Shown in pieces: positions 25,969 through 33,264 of a stretch of DNA of 64,000 nucleotides. Source of the stretch: Clostridium sp. 1001271B_151109_B4 (GTDB taxonomy: Bacteria; Bacillota; Clostridia; Clostridiales; Clostridiaceae). How positions within the stretch are numbered: the first letter of the stretch is position 1; every line of letters starts with the position of its first letter. The position numbers were made by a program, and so were the translations under genes. Location of the stretch: assembly GCF_015670405.1 (NCBI RefSeq), contig NZ_JADPBQ010000005.1, forward strand, positions 62,001 to 126,000. Direction: 5' to 3'. Below the pieces are notes generated by a model. That model was not told the DNA's origin. It did not search any database and saw nothing but the letters and a program-made list of their open reading frames with translations.

Positions 25969-27198
25969 ATGAATAATTATAATAATGATAATTTAGGACA
26001 ATCTTTTAATGGGGTAAATGATAATTTTCAAGCGAACAATAATAATTATAATGAATATCAAAATGCGCAAATGAATTATAAAATGGGAAATCAAAATCAA
26101 TATGACTATATGAATCCACATGAAAATATGCAAATACAAAATCAAGAATTTGATATGGCTACTGTTTCAGAGTATAAACAAAGGTTAAGAGGAATGAAAG
26201 AGGTTCAAGCATTAACTGGAGAAGTTGAAATTCAAAATCCTAATTCTATAGTAATGTTTGGGCAAAAAGCTAGTGAAAATATTTCTAAGGTATCAGATGA
26301 ATTATTAAATTCAATGAAGGTTGTAAAATCAGAAGAAGTTAGTGAAATGCTAGTAAACTTAACAAAAATAATGGATAAATTTGATGTCAAGGAATTAGAA
26401 GGTACAGAAAAAAAATCAATGCTATCTAAACTTATGAAAGGTGTAGGTAATAGTGTTGCAAAATTATTTCAAAAATACGACACTATGGGATATGAAGTTG
26501 AAAAGGTATATGTTTTACTAAAAAAATATGAAAATGACATACGAGAATCAAATGCTAATTTAAAAAAATTATATGATGCTAATCTTCATTATTATCAATT
26601 GCTTGAAAAGTATATTGTTGCAGGAGAGTTAGCATTAGAAGAAATAGATTTGTATATTTCACAAATTGCTATGAATAACACTATAAATCAAGAAGAAAAG
26701 CATATGTTAACACAAAAACTTGAGATAAGTAAAGAGATGTTATCACAACGTGTTTATGATCTTCAAATTGCAGAAAATGTTGCAATTCAAGCAGCACCAA
26801 TGATTCAAAGTATTCAAATGTCTAACTTTAACTTAATGAGAAAAATTAATTCTTCATTTATAGTTACATTACCTATATTTAAACAGTGTTTAGCTCAAGC
26901 AGTAATTTTAAAGAGACAAGAAATACAAGCTAAATCAATAAAACAATTAGATGATAAGACAAATGAGCTTATTATGAGAAATGCTCAAAATACTGCTAGG
27001 CAATCTGTAGAGATTGCGAAAATGGCTTCGGGAAGCTCAGTTGCTATATCTACACTAGAAAGCTCCTTTGAAACAATAATGAAAGGAATTGAAGATACAA
27101 AAGCAATTCAAGAATCTAATAGAATTCAAAGAATTGAAAACTCAGCTAAACTTGAAAGAATTAAACACAGTATGAAGAAAAATATAGCACAAAGCTAA
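25969..27198 (+). CDS. telA: TelA/YceH toxic-anion resistance family protein
   Basis: A 409-residue soluble coiled-coil protein of the TelA (KlaA/YceH) family, linked to resistance to tellurite, cell-wall antibiotics and phage in various bacteria. The first 60 residues are Asn/Gln-rich and disordered. From about 75 on it is almost wholly helical with long heptad stretches. The central YEVEKVYVLLKKYENDIRESNANLKKLYDANLHYYQLLEKYIVAG region is the most typical TelA part. No membrane segment is present. It is co-transcribed with yceG (16-base gap). The telA stop is followed by a hairpin and a separate promoter for the terD genes. Confidence 0.9.
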   Translation: MNNYNNDNLGQSFNGVNDNFQANNNNYNEYQNAQMNYKMGNQNQYDYMNPHENMQIQNQEFDMATVSEYKQRLRGMKEVQALTGEVEIQNPNSIVMFGQKASENISKVSDELLNSMKVVKSEEVSEMLVNLTKIMDKFDVKELEGTEKKSMLSKLMKGVGNSVAKLFQKYDTMGYEVEKVYVLLKKYENDIRESNANLKKLYDANLHYYQLLEKYIVAGELALEEIDLYISQIAMNNTINQEEKHMLTQKLEISKEMLSQRVYDLQIAENVAIQAAPMIQSIQMSNFNLMRKINSSFIVTLPIFKQCLAQAVILKRQEIQAKSIKQLDDKTNELIMRNAQNTARQSVEIAKMASGSSVAISTLESSFETIMKGIEDTKAIQESNRIQRIENSAKLERIKHSMKKNIAQS

Positions 27199-27232
27199 TC
27201 TGATAATATAATGAAAAAATAAATAGTAAAAA

Positions 27233-27261
27233 TATAAAGCTGGCATAATGCCAGCTTTATA
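27233..27261 (+). terminator. Hairpin after telA
   Basis: A 13-bp perfect stem TATAAAGCTGGCA (27233-27245) / TGCCAGCTTTATA (27249-27261) with a 3-base loop. No good T-run follows, so it may attenuate or protect the 3' end rather than fully terminate. Confidence 0.65.
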
Positions 27262-27323
27262 TAAAATATTAATAAAAATTTAAAGGAAATTCAAAAAAAA
27301 CTATTTTAATACCATAAAAAGAG

Positions 27324-27352
27324 TTGAAAAATAATTTGTTAAATGGTATAAT
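27324..27352 (+). promoter_or_regulatory. Promoter of the terD cluster with flanking inverted repeat
   Basis: TTGAAA (27324-27329), exactly 17 bases, TATAAT (27347-27352). ATACCAT (27309-27315) and ATGGTAT (27343-27349) form an inverted repeat bracketing the -35 and entering the -10. Confidence 0.8.
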
Positions 27353-27404
27353 TTATCACATAAAATGATTAAAAATAATATTTAAATCCTAAGGGGGTAT
27401 AGAA

Positions 27405-28031
27405 ATGGGAATTAATTTAGGATCAATGATGAATAATATTTATTCAGGATCAAGCAATAATAACGTAAATGCATTAAATTTAAAGAAGAATGATGTACTA
27501 AATCTGACTAAGAAGAATCCGGGACTTAAAAAAGTAATATTAGGTGCTGGTTGGGATGTTGCAACAATAGGACAGGATTTTGATTTAGATATAGCAGCAT
27601 TTTTATTAAATTCAAATGGTAAGGTGCAAAATATCCCAGAAGATGTTATATTCTTTAATAATATGCAAGGTCAGGGTATTTACTTAGAGGGTGATAATAG
27701 AACAGGTGCAGGTGATGGTGATGATGAAAGAATCAGAATAGATTTAGAATCTATTTCTCCACATGTTCAAAAAATAGTTTTTGTTGTTACAATCCACGAA
27801 GCTCAAGCTAAAAGGCAAACTTTTGGAATGGTTGAAAATTCATATGTAAGAATTTTAGATGAAGAGCATAATGAAAGAGAAGTTTGTAGATTTAATTTAA
27901 AAGAAAATGGTTCGACTGTTACTTCAGTAATTTTTGCAGAGTTATGCAAACAAAATGGTGAATGGCAATTTAAAGCTATTGGAGAAGGGAAAATTGCTGA
28001 TTTGAATGGAGTTTTAGGGATTTATATGTAG
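27405..28031 (+). CDS. terD: TerD-family calcium-binding stress protein, copy 1
   Basis: A 208-residue TerD domain with a short Gly/Asn/Ser leader (about 1-22). TerD proteins bind two Ca2+ ions through Asp-rich loops. These are visible as DFDLDIAAF (about 61-69) and GDNRTGAGDGDDE (about 98-110); other family blocks are LGAGWDV, FVVTIHEAQAKRQTFG and the C-terminal WQFKAIGEGKIADLNGVLGIY. It has an AGGGGG ribosome site and its own promoter. It is the first of three tandem terD copies, more similar to copy 3 than to copy 2. Copies 1 and 2 are separated by a short element of the dispersed repeat family. Confidence 0.95.
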   Translation: MGINLGSMMNNIYSGSSNNNVNALNLKKNDVLNLTKKNPGLKKVILGAGWDVATIGQDFDLDIAAFLLNSNGKVQNIPEDVIFFNNMQGQGIYLEGDNRTGAGDGDDERIRIDLESISPHVQKIVFVVTIHEAQAKRQTFGMVENSYVRILDEEHNEREVCRFNLKENGSTVTSVIFAELCKQNGEWQFKAIGEGKIADLNGVLGIYM

Positions 28032-28107
28032 TTAGAAGTTTTGAGTTAGTAGTTAAGATTAAAATTACTAAATCAATACTCCTAATTCCTAACTAATCAA
28101 AGATTGG
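28031..28107. repeat. Dispersed stem-loop repeat, copy A (short form)
   Basis: AGTTAGTAGTTAAG (28044-28057) pairs imperfectly with CCTAATTCCTAACT (28081-28094). It lies between terD copies 1 and 2. It matches the outer arm of copies B and D but lacks the inner hairpins. Confidence 0.65.
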
Positions 28108-28119
28108 AGAGAGAAAGAG

Positions 28120-28698
28120 ATGGTAGGAGTTTTAAATTTAAAAAAGAATGATGTTTTAGACTTAAGAAAAGCAGAGCCAGGATTAAAGAATGTGATGCTA
28201 GGAGCTGGATGGGATGTTGCTAAAAAGGGTTTCTTTAAATTAGGTGCTGATTACGATTTAGATTTAATTGCTATATTATTAAATGAAAATGATAAACTTA
28301 TAAATAGAGGGGTAATTTACTTTGGAAATTTAAATGGTCAAGGTATATACTTACATGGTGACAATAGAACAGGTGCAGGTGATGGTGATGATGAAAAGAT
28401 ATCAGTTAACTTAGATAAGCTTCCATCTAATTGTAGTAAGGTGATTTTTGCTCTTAATATTTATGATGCAGTAGCAAGAAAACAAAGTTTTTCTAAAGTG
28501 AAAAATGCGTATATTAGATTATTAAATGAAGATAGCGGCAATAAGGAAATTTGTAGATACAATTTATCTGAAGAGGGTGGAGATAATACAGCGTTACTTT
28601 TTGCAGAGTTAGAAAGAAAAAATGGAAACTGGCAATTTAAAGCAAGAGGAGAACTACTACATGCAACAGTTTCTTCTTTAGCAAATATGTACAAATAG
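28120..28698 (+). CDS. TerD-family calcium-binding stress protein, copy 2 (divergent)
   Basis: A 192-residue TerD protein that begins directly with the domain (GVLNLKKNDVLDLRKAEPG) without the Gly-rich leader of its neighbours. It keeps both Ca2+ loops, DYDLDLIAI and GDNRTGAGDGDDE. It differs in having a KKGFFKLGADYDLD insert, FALNIYDAVARKQSF in place of FVVTIHEA, and a RGELLHATVSSLANMY end. This matches the YceD/YceE situation in Bacillus, where paralogues differ and may form mixed assemblies. A GGAGAG site precedes the ATG, and copy 3 follows after 11 bases. Confidence 0.92.
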   Translation: MVGVLNLKKNDVLDLRKAEPGLKNVMLGAGWDVAKKGFFKLGADYDLDLIAILLNENDKLINRGVIYFGNLNGQGIYLHGDNRTGAGDGDDEKISVNLDKLPSNCSKVIFALNIYDAVARKQSFSKVKNAYIRLLNEDSGNKEICRYNLSEEGGDNTALLFAELERKNGNWQFKARGELLHATVSSLANMYK

Positions 28699-28709
28699 AG
28701 GTGTAGGAA

Positions 28710-29339
28710 ATGGGAATTAATTTAGGTTCAGGATTTGGAAATTTAACAGGAAATTCAAATAATACTTCTCAAACAGGAGGGATTTTAAATTTAAATAAAA
28801 ATGATATTTTAGATTTAACAAAGAGAAATCCAGGGTTAAAAAGAGTAAAGCTTGGTGCTGGTTGGGATATATCAAATAATGGTTTTGATTTTGATTTAGA
28901 TATAGCAGCTTTTTTATTAGATTCAAATAATAAGTTTAATACAGTATCGAATGTTATATTCTTTAATAATAGAGAAGGTCAAGGGATTTCATTAGCAGGA
29001 GATAATAGAACTGGCGCTGGTGAAGGTGATGATGAAACTATAAACATAGATTTAGAAAATATTAATCCTAATATAGCTAAGATTGTATTTGTTGTTACTA
29101 TACATGAAGCTATGGCTAAGAGACAGACATTTGGAATGATAAATAATTCATATGTGAGGTTAATAGATTTAGATCAAAATGAAAAAGAAATTTGTAGATT
29201 TAACTTAAAGGAAAATGGATCAACTGCAACATCAGTAATTTTTGCAGAGCTTTATAGAAATGGCTCGGAATGGCAATTTAAAGCAGTAGGAGAAGGTAAA
29301 ATAGCAGATTTAAATGGTGTATTAGCTTTATATCAATAA
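28710..29339 (+). CDS. TerD-family calcium-binding stress protein, copy 3
   Basis: 209 residues, closely like copy 1, with the same Gly/Asn/Ser leader (NLGSGFGNLTGNSNNTSQTG), DFDLDIAAFLLDS, GDNRTGAGEGDDE and FVVTIHEAMAKRQTFGM, ending GEGKIADLNGVLALY. Copies 1 and 3 look like a recent duplication that flanks the diverged copy 2. The ribosome site GAGGTG overlaps the end of copy 2, so it is translated from the same transcript. A terminator follows, and then a calcium P-type ATPase gene. Confidence 0.95.
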   Translation: MGINLGSGFGNLTGNSNNTSQTGGILNLNKNDILDLTKRNPGLKRVKLGAGWDISNNGFDFDLDIAAFLLDSNNKFNTVSNVIFFNNREGQGISLAGDNRTGAGEGDDETINIDLENINPNIAKIVFVVTIHEAMAKRQTFGMINNSYVRLIDLDQNEKEICRFNLKENGSTATSVIFAELYRNGSEWQFKAVGEGKIADLNGVLALYQ

Positions 29340-29347
29340 TCAAAGAA

Positions 29348-29388
29348 ATACATGCAAAAGATAAGGATGCTTTTGCATGTATATTTTT
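29348..29388 (+). terminator. Terminator after the terD cluster
   Basis: A 13-bp perfect stem ATACATGCAAAAG (29348-29360) / CTTTTGCATGTAT (29370-29382), 9-base loop, ATTTTT. Confidence 0.88.
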
Positions 29389-29431
29389 AGACATATATTA
29401 ATAATATTTTTAATATGTAATAATAAGTGAT

Positions 29432-29453
29432 AATATAGTATGTATACTATATT
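29432..29453. promoter_or_regulatory. Palindrome upstream of the calcium ATPase
   Basis: AATATAGTAT-GT-ATACTATATT is a perfect 10-bp inverted repeat, 41 bases before the start codon. It is a possible operator overlapping a promoter (it contains TATAGT and TATACT). The AT-richness lowers its weight. Confidence 0.5.
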
Positions 29454-29493
29454 TCATAAAAAATATGTAAATTTATATTAGGGAGAGGAAGTA

Positions 29494-32145
29494 ATGATTA
29501 AAGGACTTAATAAAGACCAAGTAGAAGAAAATAGGAAGCTCTATGGAGATAATATAATTCATGAAGCTGAACCAGAAACATTTTGGGACAAGTTTAAGGG
29601 TGCATTTGATGATCCAATGATAAAGCTATTACTTGCAATTGCAGCAATTATGGCTGTTATGGCGTTTATGGGATATGCAGAGTTTGGAGAACTTATAGGG
29701 ATAGCTATTTCAGTATTACTTGTTACTGGAATTTCTGCAAAAACTGAAATGGCAAGTGATAATGAATATAGAAAGTTAAAAGACTCTGCAAAGAAGGATG
29801 TATGTAAGGTACATAGAGATGGAAAAATAGTAGAAATTGAAATTGATGATTTAGTTGTTGGAGATATGGTAATTCTTCAAAGTGGAGATAAGATTCCAGC
29901 TGATGGATACCTTTATCAAGGGGATTTAAGGGTTGATAACTCTGCACTTAATGGTGAGGCTGAAGAATGCAAGAAGTTTGCAGTAAGTGATTCTAAAGCA
30001 TATAGAGAAGTAGCAATGACTGCAGATATAACTGGTGATACTTTTGTTGATGCACATTCTTTATTTAGAGGTGCAGTTGTATTCAATGGTGAAGGTATAA
30101 TGGAAGTTACTAAAGTTGGTATGAAAACAATGATGGGTGTAATGGCAGAAGATATGGCTGATGATGAAGTAGATAGTCCATTAAAAGTTAAGCTTTCTAA
30201 GCTTGCATCACAAATTTCTATGTTTGGATATATAGGTTCAGTTGTTATAGCTTTAGCGTTATTAGGGCATAAGGTAATTGTTGCAGGTGGATTTGCTGAT
30301 TATTTTGCTAATGGTGGAGTAATGATATTTAAGGATGTATTAGAAGCTATTATGCTTGCTGTTGTTATAGTTGTTATGGCTGTTCCAGAGGGGTTACCTC
30401 TTATGATTGCTATTGTTCTTATGAGAAATACTTCTAAGATGTTACAAAATAACGTACTTGTTAGAAAACCAATAGGAATAGAAACAGCAGGTTCTTTAAA
30501 TATTTTATTCTCAGATAAAACAGGTACAATTACTAAAGGTGAATTAGAAGTGGTTGAATTCTTTGATGGTAATTTAAAAGATAGTTATAAAGATGGTTCA
30601 AGGGTAAAAGAAATGATGAAACTTTGCATTGGTAAAAATACAGGTGCAATGTTTGATGCTGAAGGTAAAGTTATTGGTGGTAATGCTACTGATAAAGCAT
30701 TATTAAATTTCTTAACTCAAGAAGAAATGAATAAACTTACTGACATTACAGTAGAAAAATCTCAGGGATTCAATTCTGCTAACAAGTATTCAGCAAGTCA
30801 ATTAGAAGGAAAAACTGTATATAAAGGTGCTCCAGAAAGATTACTAGCTAAAGCTACTAAGATGATAGACGAAAATGGAAATGTTGTAGCTATAAATAAA
30901 GACAAAATTAATGAAAAAATTGATGGATTAGCTGTAAGAGCGATGAGAGTATTATCTTTTGCTTATAGTGAAAGTGAATTAGTTGATGATACATTACCAG
31001 AAGATTTAGTTATAGTTGGTTTTGTTGGTATTAGAGATGATGTAAGACAAGAAGCTAAACAAGCTATAGAAGAAGTTCAAAATGCAGGTATTCAAGTTGT
31101 AATGATAACTGGTGATAGAAAAGAAACTGCAGTTGCTATAGCAAAGGAAGCTGGATTATTAAGAAGTAAATCAGATGTTGCATTAACATCAGAAGAGTTA
31201 AACAAGATGTCAGATGATGAAGTTAAGTCCATTATACCTAACTTAAGAGTTATTGCTAGGGCTTTACCAACAGATAAATCAAGAATGGTAAGACTTGCTC
31301 AAGAATTAAATCTTGTATGTGGTATGACAGGTGATGGTGTAAATGATGCTCCTGCATTAAAGAGAGCAGATGTTGGTTTTGCAATGGGTAGTGGTACAGA
31401 TGTTGCAAAAGAAGCTGGTGCAATAGTAATTTTAGATGATAATTTTAAATCAATTGAAAGTGCTATACTTTATGGTAGAACAATTTATAACAATATCTTA
31501 AAGTTTATTAAATTCCAATTAACAATAAATGTTGGTGCAGTTGCTGTTTGTGCTATAGCTCCATTTTTAGGGGTTGAAGAGCCACTTAAGATAACACACA
31601 TACTATGGATTAACTTAGTTATGGATGGTCTTGGAGCTTTAGCTTTAGGTTCTGAACCAGCTCTTAAAAAGTATATGTTAGAAAAGCCTAAATCAAGAAC
31701 TCAAAGTATAGTTTCTGGCCCTATGATGAATCAAATTTTATTTGCTGGTGCTTGGGTAACTATCTTAAGTTTTATATTTTTAAAGGCTCCATTCTTTACA
31801 GAGATGTTTTCAAGTACAGAAGAGCATATGACAGCATATTTTTCAATGTTTGTACTTTGTGCAGTATTTAATGGATTTAATGTAAGAAGCAATACTGTAA
31901 ATATATTTGAACATATTAAAGAAAATATGAGCTTTTTAAAGGTTATGGGAATCATAGTAGTAGTTCAAGTTGTATTAACTATCGTTGGTGGAGAATTCTT
32001 TAGCTGTACACCAATTACACCAGTACATTGGCTTGTTATAATAGCTATGGCATTTACAATAATTCCAATAGATATGATAAGAAAAGTTATATTTAATAGC
32101 TTAGATAAGGAAAAGAGCTCACAAAATATTGTAGAAGCAGCTTAA
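29494..32145 (+). CDS. Calcium-translocating P-type ATPase (P2, PMCA/SERCA-like)
   Basis: An 883-residue ATP-driven cation pump with ten predicted helices. Order: N-terminal cation-ATPase domain, actuator with LNGEAEE (TGES equivalent), helix 4 VVMAVPEGLPLMIAIVL with the PEGLP ion site, phosphorylation loop SDKTGTITKGE with phospho-Asp D341, the nucleotide domain with KGAPERLL, and hinge TGDGVNDAPALKRADVGFAMG. Helix 6 carries INLVMDGLGALALGSEP. These features are those of bacterial Ca2+ exporters. It follows three terD genes, whose products bind Ca2+, which suggests a shared role in calcium homeostasis under stress. It has a GGGAGAGG site and its own terminator, and there is a palindrome upstream. 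Confidence 0.94.
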   Translation: MIKGLNKDQVEENRKLYGDNIIHEAEPETFWDKFKGAFDDPMIKLLLAIAAIMAVMAFMGYAEFGELIGIAISVLLVTGISAKTEMASDNEYRKLKDSAKKDVCKVHRDGKIVEIEIDDLVVGDMVILQSGDKIPADGYLYQGDLRVDNSALNGEAEECKKFAVSDSKAYREVAMTADITGDTFVDAHSLFRGAVVFNGEGIMEVTKVGMKTMMGVMAEDMADDEVDSPLKVKLSKLASQISMFGYIGSVVIALALLGHKVIVAGGFADYFANGGVMIFKDVLEAIMLAVVIVVMAVPEGLPLMIAIVLMRNTSKMLQNNVLVRKPIGIETAGSLNILFSDKTGTITKGELEVVEFFDGNLKDSYKDGSRVKEMMKLCIGKNTGAMFDAEGKVIGGNATDKALLNFLTQEEMNKLTDITVEKSQGFNSANKYSASQLEGKTVYKGAPERLLAKATKMIDENGNVVAINKDKINEKIDGLAVRAMRVLSFAYSESELVDDTLPEDLVIVGFVGIRDDVRQEAKQAIEEVQNAGIQVVMITGDRKETAVAIAKEAGLLRSKSDVALTSEELNKMSDDEVKSIIPNLRVIARALPTDKSRMVRLAQELNLVCGMTGDGVNDAPALKRADVGFAMGSGTDVAKEAGAIVILDDNFKSIESAILYGRTIYNNILKFIKFQLTINVGAVAVCAIAPFLGVEEPLKITHILWINLVMDGLGALALGSEPALKKYMLEKPKSRTQSIVSGPMMNQILFAGAWVTILSFIFLKAPFFTEMFSSTEEHMTAYFSMFVLCAVFNGFNVRSNTVNIFEHIKENMSFLKVMGIIVVVQVVLTIVGGEFFSCTPITPVHWLVIIAMAFTIIPIDMIRKVIFNSLDKEKSSQNIVEAA

Positions 32146-32147
32146 TG

Positions 32148-32186
32148 AAAAAGGTAGTGTATTTATAAAGATACACTGCCTTTTTT
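32148..32186 (+). terminator. Terminator of the calcium ATPase gene
   Basis: A 15-bp stem (32148-32162 with 32171-32185, one G-U pair; core AGTGTAT/ATACACT) ending in T6. Confidence 0.88.
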
Positions 32187-32281
32187 ATTAAATATATAGT
32201 TATTTATTAATAACTATATATTTAAATTAGTGAAATAAATTAATATAATAAATAATATAATATTATTTAGGGGATAAAATT

Positions 32282-33169
32282 GTGGTTAATATGAATAATT
32301 TACTTTCAGAAAAAGATTATCTTATTAAAATATTTGATGGGGTAAGAGTTGTAGATCCCATTAAAAAGATAGTTGTTAAGCAAAGTGGGATGATATTAGA
32401 TAAGGAAAATAAATGTTTTAATTTATGCAAGAAAAAAAATATATGTAATAATTGCATTTCTATTAGGGCTTATAATGAAAATCGTTGTGTTATGAAAATA
32501 GAATATATAAATGAGAGAATTTATATGATTATGGCAACACCGATAGATACGAATAACTCTCAATTAGTTATTGAAACTTTAAAGGATATAACAGAGTGTA
32601 ATATTAGTGAATTTAATGGAGTGAATACTACAGAAGATTTACATAAAAAAATAAATAAAGTTGATAAGATGAACAAGCTAGTAGTTACAGATGAATTAAC
32701 TCAATGTTATAACAGAAGATACATTAATGAAAGGCTCCCTGTTGATATTGACAAGGCTAAAAGAGAAAACGAAGAATTATCAATTGTATTAGTTGATGTT
32801 GATCATTTTAAAGATATTAATGATAAATATGGTCATTTAGCAGGGGATTTAATTTTAAAGGAATTAATAAATGTAATTAAGAGTAATATAAGAACAACAG
32901 TTGATTGGATAGCAAGATATGGAGGAGAAGAGTTTTTAATTGTTTTTAATGGTGCAACTAAAGAAGAAGCTTATAATATATCAGATAAAATTAGATTGAT
33001 AGTTGAAAAAAATGTGTTTAAATATCAAGGAATAAATATTAATATAACTATAAGTATAGGAATTTCTACATTAAATCAAGGTATTATAAATATTGATGAA
33101 CTAATAGAGGTTGCAGACAAAAACTTATATAAAGCAAAAAAGAATGGTAGAAATTTAGTGGCTTTATAA
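32282..33169 (+). CDS. Diguanylate cyclase with Cys-rich N-terminal sensor
   Basis: 295 residues. The C-terminal GGDEF domain (about 130-295) makes cyclic di-GMP: TDELTQCYNRRYI at its start, VDVDHFKDINDKYGHLAGD for metal and GTP binding, and active site RYGGEEF (GGEEF at 214-218). The inhibitory RxxD site five residues before it is absent (TTVD), so product inhibition is probably lost. The N-terminal part is PAS-like with cysteines C45, C49, C54, C57 and C69, which could bind a metal, an Fe-S cluster or act as a redox switch. It starts with GTG at 32282, 8 bases after AGGGG; ATG 32291 would be too far. It is monocistronic and cytoplasmic. Confidence 0.9.
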   Translation: MVNMNNLLSEKDYLIKIFDGVRVVDPIKKIVVKQSGMILDKENKCFNLCKKKNICNNCISIRAYNENRCVMKIEYINERIYMIMATPIDTNNSQLVIETLKDITECNISEFNGVNTTEDLHKKINKVDKMNKLVVTDELTQCYNRRYINERLPVDIDKAKRENEELSIVLVDVDHFKDINDKYGHLAGDLILKELINVIKSNIRTTVDWIARYGGEEFLIVFNGATKEEAYNISDKIRLIVEKNVFKYQGININITISIGISTLNQGIINIDELIEVADKNLYKAKKNGRNLVAL

Positions 33170-33185
33170 AAGAGGATATATAATA

Positions 33186-33228
33186 AAAATAAGAAATTAA
33201 GACGAAAATTCCTAATTTCTTATTTTTT
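33186..33228. terminator. Terminator between the GGDEF gene and the ABC-F gene
   Basis: A 14-bp perfect stem AAAATAAGAAATTA (33186-33199) / TAATTTCTTATTTT (33213-33226), 13-base loop, T-rich on the plus strand and A-rich upstream, so it can serve both convergent genes. Confidence 0.82.
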
Positions 33229-33264
33229 ATTAAATATTTAAAAGTGCTTATTAATAAGATAAGT

